DNA from: DSSM01 sp964484125
Lineage (GTDB): Bacteria > Bacteroidota > Ignavibacteria > Tepidaquicellales > Tepidaquicellaceae
DNA: 64,000 nt
Assembly: GCA_964484125.1 (NCBI GenBank)
Contig: CAZAEK010000005.1
Span: 97,683-161,682 of the forward strand
Direction: 5' to 3'
Made by a program: the position numbers and the translations under genes. Below the pieces are notes generated by a model that had not been told where the DNA came from, did not search any database, and saw only the letters and a program-made list of their open reading frames with translations. Numbering within the stretch: position 1 is the stretch's first letter; each line of letters starts with the position of its first letter. Positions 26,711-35,214 of this stretch are shown here, one piece after another.

Positions 26711-27673
26711 ATGCCTACAACAACAGCTAACCCAGCTTACAAATTAGAGTTAACAAGTTCGCCCCATGTACACTCCAGATGGTCAACAAAACAGGCGATG
26801 TGGTTTGTGGTAATATCGCTAATCCCGTCTCTGATTGGCTCAGTGTTATTCTATGGCTTTTATCAGATTCTTGTTGTGTTAACCTCTGTAGTGGTTTGTG
26901 TCGGAACTGAAGCCGGAGTAAAATATATCAGGAAAAGAGAAATAACAATAAAAGACGGGAGTGCAGTTATAACCGGACTTTTACTTGGAATGATATTGCC
27001 TCCGAATTTCTCACTCGTATTTACTGCAATCGGAGCAGTCTTCGCAATTGCAATCGGAAAAGAAATATTCGGCGGTCTCGGTTATAATATTTTCAACCCT
27101 GCACTTGTCGGTAGAGCTTTTCTACAGGCGGCTTTTCCGGTGGCAATGACAACTTGGACTATACCTAATTTTTCAGACGCAGTTTCAAAGGCAACTCCTC
27201 TATCAAGTCTGAAATTTGACGGAATACCTTCAGCTTTGAAACCAATGATTTTCGGAAATATTGGCGGCTCGATAGGAGAAACTTCGGCATTAGCAATTAT
27301 TATCGGTGGTCTCTTTTTGCTTGTGTTCGGAATTGCTAACTGGAGAATTCCTCTTTCAATGATAATTGGTATTCTTGTATTTGGAGCATTAATCTGGCTG
27401 ATAAATCCGGCAAAATATCCAGACCCATTTTATCATCTCTTTGGCGGAGGATTTTTATTCGGAGCATTTTTTATGGCTACTGACTGGGTTACATCACCTC
27501 TTACAGGTAAAGGTATGTGGATTTTCGGACTTGGTATCTCATTGATTGTTGTAGTGATTAGAGTATTCGGCGGTTTACCCGAAGGAGTAATGTATGCGAT
27601 ATTACTTATGAATGCAGTTGTACCTATAATTAACCGTTACACTAAACCAAAAGTATTCGGAGAGACAAAATGA
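26711..27673 (+). CDS. rnfD: Rnf complex subunit RnfD
   Basis: 320 residues with about nine membrane helices. The N-terminus has the family segment SSPHVHSRWSTKQAMW. The covalent FMN threonine lies in SKATPLSSLKF (SGAT-like context of RnfD/NqrB), and GLGYNIFNPALVGRAFLQAAFP is a family signature. It is a core membrane subunit for ion translocation with RnfG. Its end overlaps rnfG by 4 nt. Confidence 0.95.
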   Translation: MPTTTANPAYKLELTSSPHVHSRWSTKQAMWFVVISLIPSLIGSVLFYGFYQILVVLTSVVVCVGTEAGVKYIRKREITIKDGSAVITGLLLGMILPPNFSLVFTAIGAVFAIAIGKEIFGGLGYNIFNPALVGRAFLQAAFPVAMTTWTIPNFSDAVSKATPLSSLKFDGIPSALKPMIFGNIGGSIGETSALAIIIGGLFLLVFGIANWRIPLSMIIGILVFGALIWLINPAKYPDPFYHLFGGGFLFGAFFMATDWVTSPLTGKGMWIFGLGISLIVVVIRVFGGLPEGVMYAILLMNAVVPIINRYTKPKVFGETK

Positions 27674-28233
27674 AGACAGTAATTCAGATGCTGGTAGTCC
27701 TTACTGGAATAGGACTTATATCCGGAGGCCTTCTTTTTCAGGTAAGTAGTTGGGCAGACCCTATGATAGCGGTAAATAAACAGAAAGCAACTGAGGAAGC
27801 TATATATATAGTACAACCTGAAGGAAAATCCTATGAGAAAATATCTGCTGGAGACTTCGAGGGATATAAAGTCTTTGGACAGAATAAAGATTTAATAGGA
27901 TATGCCTTTGTTTACGAAGGAAACGGCTTTCAGGGGAAAATAAGAATTATGATAGGGATACAACCAGACCTTAGCAAAATATCTTCAATTGAAATACTCG
28001 AACAATCTGAGACTCCGGGATTAGGTACTAAAGTAACAGAAGAACCTTTTAAGACAAAATTTAAAGGATTGAATTCTAAAGGAAGCATTGGTTGGGTAAA
28101 AGAAGGTGCATCACCAAAGGATAATGAAATAATTGCAATTACGGGAGCTACAATTTCTTCCAAATCTGTAGTTGCGATTATAGATACAGGACTAAAAAAA
28201 TTAAGAACCCTTAAAGAGGGAGGTAAATTATGA
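27670..28233 (+). CDS. rnfG: Rnf complex subunit RnfG (covalent flavoprotein)
   Basis: 187 residues. One N-terminal membrane anchor (about residues 7-27) and a periplasmic FMN-binding domain. The flavinylation motif is ITGATISSKSVV, with Thr161 the likely site of the phosphoester FMN bond made by ApbE. The FMN_bind segments EILEQSETPGLGTKV and GYAFVYEGNGFQGKI are clear. The ApbE needed for loading is encoded in the same operon. It overlaps rnfD and rnfE by 4 nt each. Confidence 0.95.
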   Translation: MKTVIQMLVVLTGIGLISGGLLFQVSSWADPMIAVNKQKATEEAIYIVQPEGKSYEKISAGDFEGYKVFGQNKDLIGYAFVYEGNGFQGKIRIMIGIQPDLSKISSIEILEQSETPGLGTKVTEEPFKTKFKGLNSKGSIGWVKEGASPKDNEIIAITGATISSKSVVAIIDTGLKKLRTLKEGGKL

Positions 28234-28913
28234 AGAAACAGGTATCATTAACAAAAGAATTTGTAAAAGGAATCTGGGAAATAAACCCGACTTTCAAGCA
28301 GTTGCTTGGATTCTGTCCGACACTTGCTGTAACAGTTTCTGCAATGAACGGTATTGCAATGGCACTTGCAACAACTTTCGTGCTTATATTCTCCAGCTTA
28401 ATAATTTCTATTGTAAGAAAGTTGATTCCGGATCAGGTAAGAATTGCAACATATATCGTTATTATAGCATCATTTGTTACTATAGTTGACCTTGTTATGA
28501 AAGCTAAATTTCCTGAGCTTAGTAAATCACTCGGACCATTTATTCCGTTAATTGTTGTAAACTGTGTAATATTGGGAAGGGCAGAAGCTTTCGCATCAAA
28601 AAATAATCCACTGAGAAGTTTTTTAGATGCTCTTGGAAACGGTTTAGGTATTTTACTCGTATTGACAGTCCTCGGAGGAATAAGGGAAATACTCGGTTCG
28701 AGAATGATATTCGGAGTAACTATATTACCTCAAGCATTTGAGCCGTGGATAATAATGATTCTTCCCGCTGGTGCTTTTATTACACTCGGTTTACTGCTCG
28801 GATTTTCTAATACATATACTGAAAGAAAGAAAAGGTTGGAAAGAGAAGAATTACTTCAAAAGTACAGACCAGCCAAATCAGTAAATGAAATTAAAGAAGG
28901 AGGAGCGGCATAA
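28230..28913 (+). CDS. rnfE: Rnf complex subunit RnfE
   Basis: 227 residues with about six membrane helices. The N-terminal KGIWEINPTFKQLLGFCPTLAV and the GNGLGILLVLTVLGGIREILGS segment are signatures. Cys in GFCPTL and in VVNCVILG match the half-membrane cysteines that, together with RnfA, hold an iron-sulfur centre inside the membrane in solved NQR/Rnf structures. It is preceded by a good Shine-Dalgarno sequence (GGGAGG) and overlaps rnfA by 1 nt. Confidence 0.95.
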   Translation: MKKQVSLTKEFVKGIWEINPTFKQLLGFCPTLAVTVSAMNGIAMALATTFVLIFSSLIISIVRKLIPDQVRIATYIVIIASFVTIVDLVMKAKFPELSKSLGPFIPLIVVNCVILGRAEAFASKNNPLRSFLDALGNGLGILLVLTVLGGIREILGSRMIFGVTILPQAFEPWIIMILPAGAFITLGLLLGFSNTYTERKKRLEREELLQKYRPAKSVNEIKEGGAA

Positions 28914-29485
28914 TGAATTTATTTATAATATTTATATCGGCAGCAGTAGTAAATAATTTTGTACTTGCTTATTTTCTCGGAATATGCCCATTTGTTGGCG
29001 TATCAAATAAAACTTCATCTGCAGTATCAATGGGTATGGCAACGACATTTGTTTTAGTAGTAACTGCAATTGTAAGCTATTTTATTTATGCATTTATTCT
29101 TGTTCCTTTTCATCTCGAATTTTTGCAGATACCTTCATTCATACTTGTAATAGCTTCTCTTGTCCAGTTTGTTGAAATGGTTATTAAGAAAGTAAGTCAG
29201 CCGCTTTACAGGGCGCTTGGAATTTATCTCCCGCTTATAACTACAAACTGTGCGATACTTGGTTTGGCTTTATTTATAAGTATGAGGGAATATAATCTGT
29301 TGGAAAGCGTAGTTTTTGGATTTGGAGCGGGTGTAGGATTTACACTTGCCCTGTCTCTTATGGCAGGTATAAGGGAAGAACTTGAATTAGCAGATGTTCC
29401 CAAAGGATTTCAGGGAGCACCGATAACATTAATAGTAGCAGGAATTCTTGCAATGGCTTTTATGGGCTTTGCGGGAATAATTTAA
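28913..29485 (+). CDS. rnfA: Rnf complex subunit RnfA
   Basis: 190 residues, six helices, homologous to RnfE. The motif cysteines are in LGICPFVGV and TTNCAILGLA, and GAGVGFTLALSLMAGIREEL parallels RnfE. Together they form the pseudo-symmetric core that passes electrons through the membrane. An AAGGAGGAG Shine-Dalgarno sequence lies about 6-14 nt before its ATG, inside rnfE. Confidence 0.95.
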   Translation: MNLFIIFISAAVVNNFVLAYFLGICPFVGVSNKTSSAVSMGMATTFVLVVTAIVSYFIYAFILVPFHLEFLQIPSFILVIASLVQFVEMVIKKVSQPLYRALGIYLPLITTNCAILGLALFISMREYNLLESVVFGFGAGVGFTLALSLMAGIREELELADVPKGFQGAPITLIVAGILAMAFMGFAGII

Positions 29486-29515
29486 TTATAAAAGTTTAAT
29501 TAATAGGAGAAAAAA

Positions 29516-30235
29516 ATGATATCTCGTCGTTCTTTTTTAAAAATAGCAGGATTAGGAACAATCGCAATCGGAAGCGGTTTCGGAATTGGTTCGTTGGTTT
29601 CCAAACAGGGGAACGTGAATTTAATTTCGATGAGCGGTTTTATTCCTTCTGACAGAGAACTCATAGAAAATGTATTTGAAACATTTTCAAAACATATAAA
29701 TCCAAGGAATATCGGTTCAGTAAATGTTTATGGTAATAATTTACTTGCACCTGTTATTAAAAATTCAATAGCCGCGAATATGAACAATACTCTTTTAGGA
29801 GGTTCTCAGGTGAATATAAACATTATGCGACTTGATGGAAAAAGAAGTGGTGATATAATGCTGATGAATAACCATCTCATACTCAGTCCGGAGAATGATT
29901 TTGATGCTGTTATAAGAAGACTCCGTTCAAAACTGAAGGAAAGTGATGCAGAATATTTCTTTACAGCTGATATGGCAGGAAATTCAAAAATCAGGAATGT
30001 TCTGGTAATTGAGAATGAAAAAGGAATTGCGGATGAAATTAAATTATCACGCAGGAAATCAGAAATTACAATTGCAGGAAACTGCGGTAATATGAAAATT
30101 GTGGCTGGCGAAAATACTGCATACGTTAAAGAAGCATCATGCAGAAATAAACTTTGTAAGCACAGTGGATTTATTGGAACATCAAACCCAATAATAGCTT
30201 GTGCTCCAAATAAGATTATTTTGAGACTGGTTTAG
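29516..30235 (+). CDS. Tat-signal protein with NusG domain II-like tail, Rnf-associated
   Basis: 239 residues. Twin-arginine signal RRSFLK at residues 4-9 and a hydrophobic stretch (10-28) indicate Tat export. The middle (about 35-155) is not recognised. The C-terminal 80 residues resemble the NusG-II domain found in small Rnf-associated proteins, with Cys209 and Cys214 in SCRNKLCKHSGF and Cys229 in IIACAPNKIIL. Conserved Cys and Tat export suggest a folded, cofactor-bearing periplasmic protein helping Rnf. A clear AGGAG Shine-Dalgarno sequence precedes it; apbE follows after 2 nt. Confidence 0.75.
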   Translation: MISRRSFLKIAGLGTIAIGSGFGIGSLVSKQGNVNLISMSGFIPSDRELIENVFETFSKHINPRNIGSVNVYGNNLLAPVIKNSIAANMNNTLLGGSQVNINIMRLDGKRSGDIMLMNNHLILSPENDFDAVIRRLRSKLKESDAEYFFTADMAGNSKIRNVLVIENEKGIADEIKLSRRKSEITIAGNCGNMKIVAGENTAYVKEASCRNKLCKHSGFIGTSNPIIACAPNKIILRLV

Positions 30236-30237
30236 TA

Positions 30238-31242
30238 ATGCGAAACGGAATAATTGTTGCCGGAATTTTAATTTTGCTGTTTGCAGCAGGATATTATTAC
30301 GGCAGCAGGGAAAGCAATAAAAATTTCGTTACGAAAAGGACACAGATTATATTAGGCACTACAGTAGAGATATTAATACGTGGAGAAAAGGAAGAAAAAA
30401 GTAATCCTCTGTTTGAAACAGGTTTCGCTGAGTTCAGAAGAATAGATTCATTATTTTCGACGTATATAGAAGGCAATCCGATACACAGATTTAATAATTC
30501 AGAAAGCGATACAATAATACTAAATAAAGAGATAGTGCAACTGCTGAAAAAAAGCGATGAAATAAACAGGATATGCAAAGGTGGATTTGATGTAACATTA
30601 GGCAGACTTTCGGATTTATGGGGATTCAGCAGTCAGAACCCTTCCAAACCTGCAGATGATAAGATAATTGAAACTCTGAAAGAGTCAGGTTGGAAAAATA
30701 TAAAAATACTAAATGACTCAACAGTTGTAAGAAATAATAAAGTATATCTGAATCTGAGTGCAATAGCAAAGGGATATGCAGTTGACAGGGCTTTTGAGCA
30801 GATGAAAAAAGCAGGTGGAAAGGACTTCCTTGTGAATGCTGGCGGTGAAATAAGGGCTGATGGAACTGAGTGGAAAATAGGAATACAAAATCCAGATAAT
30901 GATAACGATATATTGATGAATCTGAAACCGCTTGATGGAATGACAGAGATATGTGTAGCAACTTCAGGAGATTATGAAAATTTTTTTATGGATGGAGGAA
31001 TCAGATACCACCACATTTTAAATCCGGATACTGGTTATCCTTCTCAGGAATGCCGTAGTGTAACAATAATAGCCAGAGATGTTACAACTGCCGATGCGCT
31101 TGCGACCGGAATATTTGTAGAGGGAGGGGAAGAAGGAATTAAAATAATAGAGCAATTGGAAAATACTGAATGTTATATAATAAGTAAAGACGGAAAAATA
31201 TTTGAATCATCGGGTTTTAAAAATTATGTCAGGCAAAGATAA
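30238..31242 (+). CDS. apbE: FAD:protein FMN transferase ApbE
   Basis: 334 residues with an N-terminal anchor (residues 3-22). Transfers FMN from FAD to Thr of target flavoproteins outside the inner membrane. Motifs: GGFDVTLGRLSDLWGF, LNLSAIAKGYAVD, LVNAGGEIRADG, HHILNPDTGYPS and the Mg2+-binding TTADALATGIFV. Position in the rnf operon, 2 nt after the Tat protein gene, indicates it flavinylates RnfG and RnfD. Confidence 0.95.
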   Translation: MRNGIIVAGILILLFAAGYYYGSRESNKNFVTKRTQIILGTTVEILIRGEKEEKSNPLFETGFAEFRRIDSLFSTYIEGNPIHRFNNSESDTIILNKEIVQLLKKSDEINRICKGGFDVTLGRLSDLWGFSSQNPSKPADDKIIETLKESGWKNIKILNDSTVVRNNKVYLNLSAIAKGYAVDRAFEQMKKAGGKDFLVNAGGEIRADGTEWKIGIQNPDNDNDILMNLKPLDGMTEICVATSGDYENFFMDGGIRYHHILNPDTGYPSQECRSVTIIARDVTTADALATGIFVEGGEEGIKIIEQLENTECYIISKDGKIFESSGFKNYVRQR

Positions 31243-31298
31243 TTGAATATAATTTAAAATAAAAAACAGGTAAATTTAACAAAGAAAATTATTTAGTT

Positions 31299-32114
31299 AT
31301 GGACATAACAATGATAATAGCATTAGCAACAATGGGCGGACTCGGATTTGTATTTGCGGGAGCCCTTGCTATTGCGGATAAAAAACTGAGAGTGGAGGAA
31401 AATCCTTTAATAGGGAAAGTGAATGAATTACTGCCCGGAGCAAATTGCGGCGGATGCGGTAATGCCGGTTGTTATGATTTCAGCGTAAAACTTGTTGAAG
31501 GGAAAGCACCTGTGAATGGATGTCCGGTTGCAGATCCGGATAACGTAAAGGCAATTGCAACACTGCTCGGAATGGATTCAGGAAATTCAGTGAAAATGGT
31601 TCCGAGAATATTATGCCGCGGTGGAAACAGTGAAGCGGCGAAGAAACTTGCTGATTATTACGGTCCTCTGAGTTGTTCAGCTATGGCTATAGTTTCAGGC
31701 GGAAGCAAGTTGTGTTTTTACGGATGCCTTGGCGGTGGAGATTGCGTTACTGCATGCCCATTTAATGCGATGGTAATGAATGAAAACGGAATTCCTGAAG
31801 TAATTGAACCGCTATGCACAGGTTGTGGATTATGTGCAAAAGCTTGCCCGAGAAATATTATCGAAATGCATCCTCAGGATAGAAATGTATTCGTATTTTG
31901 TAAAAATCAGGATGACCCAAAGACATCTAAAAGCGTCTGTTCAGTATCATGTCTTGGTTGCGGAGCCTGTGCAAGAAAATCAGACGGTGGAGTGGAAATT
32001 CAGAATTTTCTCGGAGTTATTAATTATGATAAGCTTGACCCTGAAAAGATTCCATTTGATAAATGTTCAACAGGTGCAATTCAAAAGATAGATGTGAAAC
32101 CATCAGATAACTGA
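31299..32114 (+). CDS. rnfB: Rnf complex subunit RnfB (polyferredoxin)
   Basis: 271 residues. One N-terminal helix (about 4-25), then an Fe-S domain (PGANCGGCGNAGC...NGCPV) and ferredoxin clusters CFYGCLGGGDCVTACP and CTGCGLCAKACP; further Cys in CSVSCLGCGACARKS can bind another cluster. RnfB is the port for ferredoxin electrons. Its place at the 3' end of the operon, after apbE, differs from the B-C-D-G-E-A order common in Bacteroidota. A terminator-like hairpin follows. Confidence 0.94.
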   Translation: MDITMIIALATMGGLGFVFAGALAIADKKLRVEENPLIGKVNELLPGANCGGCGNAGCYDFSVKLVEGKAPVNGCPVADPDNVKAIATLLGMDSGNSVKMVPRILCRGGNSEAAKKLADYYGPLSCSAMAIVSGGSKLCFYGCLGGGDCVTACPFNAMVMNENGIPEVIEPLCTGCGLCAKACPRNIIEMHPQDRNVFVFCKNQDDPKTSKSVCSVSCLGCGACARKSDGGVEIQNFLGVINYDKLDPEKIPFDKCSTGAIQKIDVKPSDN

Positions 32115-32142
32115 GTTTCTAAAAAGATTTTAAAACATAAAC

Positions 32143-32165
32143 GGACTCCTGAATGGAGTCCTTTT
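32143..32165 (+). terminator. Intrinsic terminator between rnfB and the RseC-like gene
   Basis: Stem GGACTCC (32143-32149), loop TGAAT, stem GGAGTCC (32155-32161), then TTTT. It lies 5 nt before the next ATG. Short T run, so probably partial: it may reduce transcription of the following gene. Confidence 0.65.
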
Positions 32166-32170
32166 AATAT

Positions 32171-32602
32171 ATGGCAGAATTTATTACTGAAACCGGAGTA
32201 GTAACAGATAAAAACGGAAATATTCTTGAAGTAACTTTAGCAGAGAATGAATACTGTGAAGATTGCTCTGCAAAGATTTTTTGTAAACCGAAGAGCGACA
32301 AGAAGAAATCAGTTATGGTAAGAGATACTATTGGATGTGAGATTGGGGATACTGTGCATTTTTCACTCAAAGGCAGCAGTTTGTTTTTTGTATCGTTTAA
32401 GTTTTATGGAATTCCATTGGTTTTGATTGTTGCTGGAATTTTGCTGGGGAATTATTTATTTAAAGGGAATGAGCTGTATTCGATACTATTGAGTCTAAGT
32501 ACTGTTGTGGTATATTTTGTGGTTATGTTTTTTGTCTTGAGACTTGGAAAGGCGGAGGTCAATGAGATGCCTCAAACAGTCCTAAAATTATCCGGCAGGT
32601 AA
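32171..32602 (+). CDS. rseC: RseC/MucC-like membrane protein
   Basis: 143 residues. Cytosolic N-terminal domain with Cys29, Cys32 and Cys38 (CEDCSAKIFC), and two membrane helices near residues 76-97 and 103-122. This is the layout of RseC/MucC (SoxR-reducing) proteins, often encoded with rnf genes; the Cys set may bind an Fe-S cluster. The function with Rnf is inferred from position. It follows rnfB but is separated by a terminator-like hairpin. Confidence 0.8.
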   Translation: MAEFITETGVVTDKNGNILEVTLAENEYCEDCSAKIFCKPKSDKKKSVMVRDTIGCEIGDTVHFSLKGSSLFFVSFKFYGIPLVLIVAGILLGNYLFKGNELYSILLSLSTVVVYFVVMFFVLRLGKAEVNEMPQTVLKLSGR

Positions 32603-32627
32603 GTTTATCAATTATTAAGGGTAGAGC

Positions 32628-32670
32628 GGAACACAGATTACGCAGATTTAACAGATAATCACGGATTTTT
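32628..32670. repeat. Dispersed intergenic repeat (CACAGATTACGCAGATTT type)
   Basis: A 43-nt segment with internal CAGATT copies. A degenerate copy lies at 10097-10136 and a shorter relative at 13558-13577. All three are intergenic. Function unknown. Confidence 0.5.
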
Positions 32671-32675
32671 AATCG

Positions 32676-32710
32676 AAAAAAAACGCAGCTACACGGGGAG
32701 CGTAGCTGCG
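32676..32710 (-). terminator. Intrinsic terminator for the BNR-repeat gene
   Basis: On the minus strand: stem CGCAGCTAC / GTAGCTGCG (9 bp perfect, + coordinates 32684-32692 and 32702-32710), a 9-nt loop and then eight T (32676-32683). It lies 40 nt beyond the stop codon of the gene at 32750-35203. Confidence 0.85.
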
Positions 32711-32749
32711 GGAAGAAAACTTTATAACTTTACGAACTTTATAAACTTA

Positions 32750-35203
32750 TTACTTAATCAGCACCATGGATTTTGTTTCAGAGAACTTACCTGAAGACAG
32801 ATTATAGAAGTAAACACCGCTCGAAAGATTATCAGCGGTAAAAGTAGCTTCATAAGAGCCGGGAGCGAGTTCTTTGGAAACAAGAGTTTTCACTAACTGT
32901 CCGATATTATTGTAAATTTTCAGAGTTGTGAAACCACTCTTTGGTAAACTGAATTTAATATTTGTAGTTGGGTTGAATGGATTCGGATAATTTTGTTTAA
33001 GAGAATAGTCTGCCGGTATTTCGCTGTTGTAGTTTGTAATTCCGACAAGTGAGCCGCTGAGCTCCCAGACACCTCTGCCGTGAGTACCGATGCGGAGTTT
33101 TCCGGATGCAACATTCATATCGAGGTGAATAGCAACAGTATTAGGTAAACCATTTGCAATTTCAGTCCAGTTCGTTCCGTTATTATTAGTCATAAATACG
33201 CCAATATCTGTTGCAGCAAGCAGAATGTTAGTAGAAAATCCCGGGAAATAATACATTCCATCATTGACTGGAGAATCCGGCAAATCGCCGTTTATGCTAA
33301 ACCAGTTTGTGCCGCCATTAGTTGTTCTGTAAACTTTTGCACCTCCAAAGCCGGAGTAAGTGAGCAGAACATCGTTATCATCAACCGGGTTTATATTGAT
33401 ACTTGTAATAGTTTTTCCCGGAAGCCCTGTTGTTACACTTGCAAAAGTATAACCTCTGTCCGTTGATTTGAAAATATTGCTTCCGGAGGATGCATACATT
33501 ACAGAAGGTTTGGATTTACTTATAGCCATTTCGCGGATTGTCCCTGAAGTACCGGTTGAAATTGCAAACCAGCTTGATGCGTTATTTATAGTTTTAAAAA
33601 CCTGACCACGGGCAGTGTATAAAATTCCTGCTGAGTCCGGATGAGAAATAATCGGACCTACCCATGCACCTGTTCCTGTAAGACCTGAAGTGGCAGAGGA
33701 GAAATTATAACCGCCGTTTGTAGAGCGGAATACGCCATTGTTCTGGGTTTCGCCTAAAATTATGTTGTTATTCTGAGACTGGAAGCATACTTCTCCACCA
33801 TCGCCACCATATATACCAGTCCAGTTGATAGTTCCACGTGTTTGCTGAGTTCCGTTATCCTGAGTGCCTCCGAGTATCTGAGCAGGATCTGAAGGATTGG
33901 AAGCAATGCGATAAAACTGTGTAAGGTTCAGGTTAGTATTCATATTGACGAAGTTAGTACCGCGGTTTGTAGATTTATACACTCCGCCATCATTTACAGC
34001 ATATACAATGTTTATATCAGTCGGGTGAAATTCCATATTATGCTGGTCAACGTGTGTTGTACCGCCTCCATAACCGTTTGTAATATTAGCCCAGTTCAAT
34101 CCACCGTTAGTTGAACGGTGAATATCAATTGAACCAACATAAACCCAGTCCGGGTCGAATGGACTGACGTGGATATAAAAATCATACCATGCCTGCGAGC
34201 CACTGAAATTATAAGAACCGGAAACGTTCGAGAAGTTTACGCCTTTATTTGTTGATTTATATACTGTGATAGTTGAGCTTGCATATGTAGAAACATAAAA
34301 AATATTTGGATTTGATTTTGACATTGCGAGATGGTTACGGGTTCCCGGAGTAATACCGGCACCCACACCTGTGAATGAAACACCTGCATTATAAGAAATC
34401 ATAAATCCTACATTACCCATTGCGTAGCATGTATCACCGGTTGTTGAGAATGTTATATCGTCGAATTTACCCGTTGCAACATTTGTCCAGGAAACTCCTG
34501 CGTCAGTGCTACGGTAAATTCCGCTGTTGCCGAGAGCGGCTATTAAAATATTTGGATTTGCTGGACTGATTGAAATTCTTGCAAAGTAAGTGAGGTTGGG
34601 AAGACCTGTTGTATAATTAGTCCAGGTGTCGCCTCCGTTTGTTGATTTTAAAAGACCACGTCCGTAATAAGAAGAACCGCTGTAAGTAGCTTCTCCTGTA
34701 CCATAATATATTATATTCGGATTTGTATGGTCAATTGCAATAGCACCGGTTGAAAGCGAGTTTTCAAAATCAGTTTTAGGCGACCATGTCAAACCTCCGT
34801 CAGTAGTTTTCCATATCCCTCCAAAAGCCGCTCCAATGTATATGATATTCGGATTGGTTCTGTCAACTTTGATAGAAGTAATACGGGAAGAAATTGCACC
34901 ATAGGATGGATAAGTTCCGGGTGTTGGACCTATTGAAAACCAGTTAACTGAGTTATCGAAATAAAATCCGTTTTTAGAACGGAGAGCATTTCTTTGTTCA
35001 AGAGCTTTTGTATAAGCATCTTCAGGTATAAAATTGAAAGGATACATCCTCTGTTCGTAGAAATGTCTTTCTCTGTTGAAAGCTTTCCTTGATTTCGTGT
35101 AGTCATCTGCCTTGTCATAAGGGTTATCAGGGATAAATAAGTCCTGAGCTGAGCCAATTAAAGGTAAAAGAGCTATGGCTATTATAAGAAATAATTTTTT
35201 CAT
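32750..35203 (-). CDS. Secreted BNR/sortilin-like repeat protein with T9SS sorting domain
   Basis: 817 residues. Signal peptide (1-19, ending GSAQ). Many Asp-box repeats of a beta-propeller follow, such as GGIWKTTDGGLTWS, GLLKSTNGGDTWT, GIYRSTDAGVSWT, IHRSTNGGLNWA and VYRTTNGGTNWF, spread over about residues 110-715. The end is a T9SS type A domain (QNYPNPFNPTTNIKFSLP, SSGVYFYNL). Such propellers bind or cleave glycans or proteins; no catalytic residues can be assigned. A surface or secreted protein is likely. It is preceded by hldD only 11 nt away on the same strand. Confidence 0.85.
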   Translation of the reverse strand: MKKLFLIIAIALLPLIGSAQDLFIPDNPYDKADDYTKSRKAFNRERHFYEQRMYPFNFIPEDAYTKALEQRNALRSKNGFYFDNSVNWFSIGPTPGTYPSYGAISSRITSIKVDRTNPNIIYIGAAFGGIWKTTDGGLTWSPKTDFENSLSTGAIAIDHTNPNIIYYGTGEATYSGSSYYGRGLLKSTNGGDTWTNYTTGLPNLTYFARISISPANPNILIAALGNSGIYRSTDAGVSWTNVATGKFDDITFSTTGDTCYAMGNVGFMISYNAGVSFTGVGAGITPGTRNHLAMSKSNPNIFYVSTYASSTITVYKSTNKGVNFSNVSGSYNFSGSQAWYDFYIHVSPFDPDWVYVGSIDIHRSTNGGLNWANITNGYGGGTTHVDQHNMEFHPTDINIVYAVNDGGVYKSTNRGTNFVNMNTNLNLTQFYRIASNPSDPAQILGGTQDNGTQQTRGTINWTGIYGGDGGEVCFQSQNNNIILGETQNNGVFRSTNGGYNFSSATSGLTGTGAWVGPIISHPDSAGILYTARGQVFKTINNASSWFAISTGTSGTIREMAISKSKPSVMYASSGSNIFKSTDRGYTFASVTTGLPGKTITSININPVDDNDVLLTYSGFGGAKVYRTTNGGTNWFSINGDLPDSPVNDGMYYFPGFSTNILLAATDIGVFMTNNNGTNWTEIANGLPNTVAIHLDMNVASGKLRIGTHGRGVWELSGSLVGITNYNSEIPADYSLKQNYPNPFNPTTNIKFSLPKSGFTTLKIYNNIGQLVKTLVSKELAPGSYEATFTADNLSSGVYFYNLSSGKFSETKSMVLIK

Positions 35204-35214
35204 AATGTTATAAA

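Noticed and set aside
32750..35203. Sialidase
   Set aside because: Asp-box repeats are present, but the catalytic Arg triad and nucleophile Tyr pattern of sialidases could not be identified.
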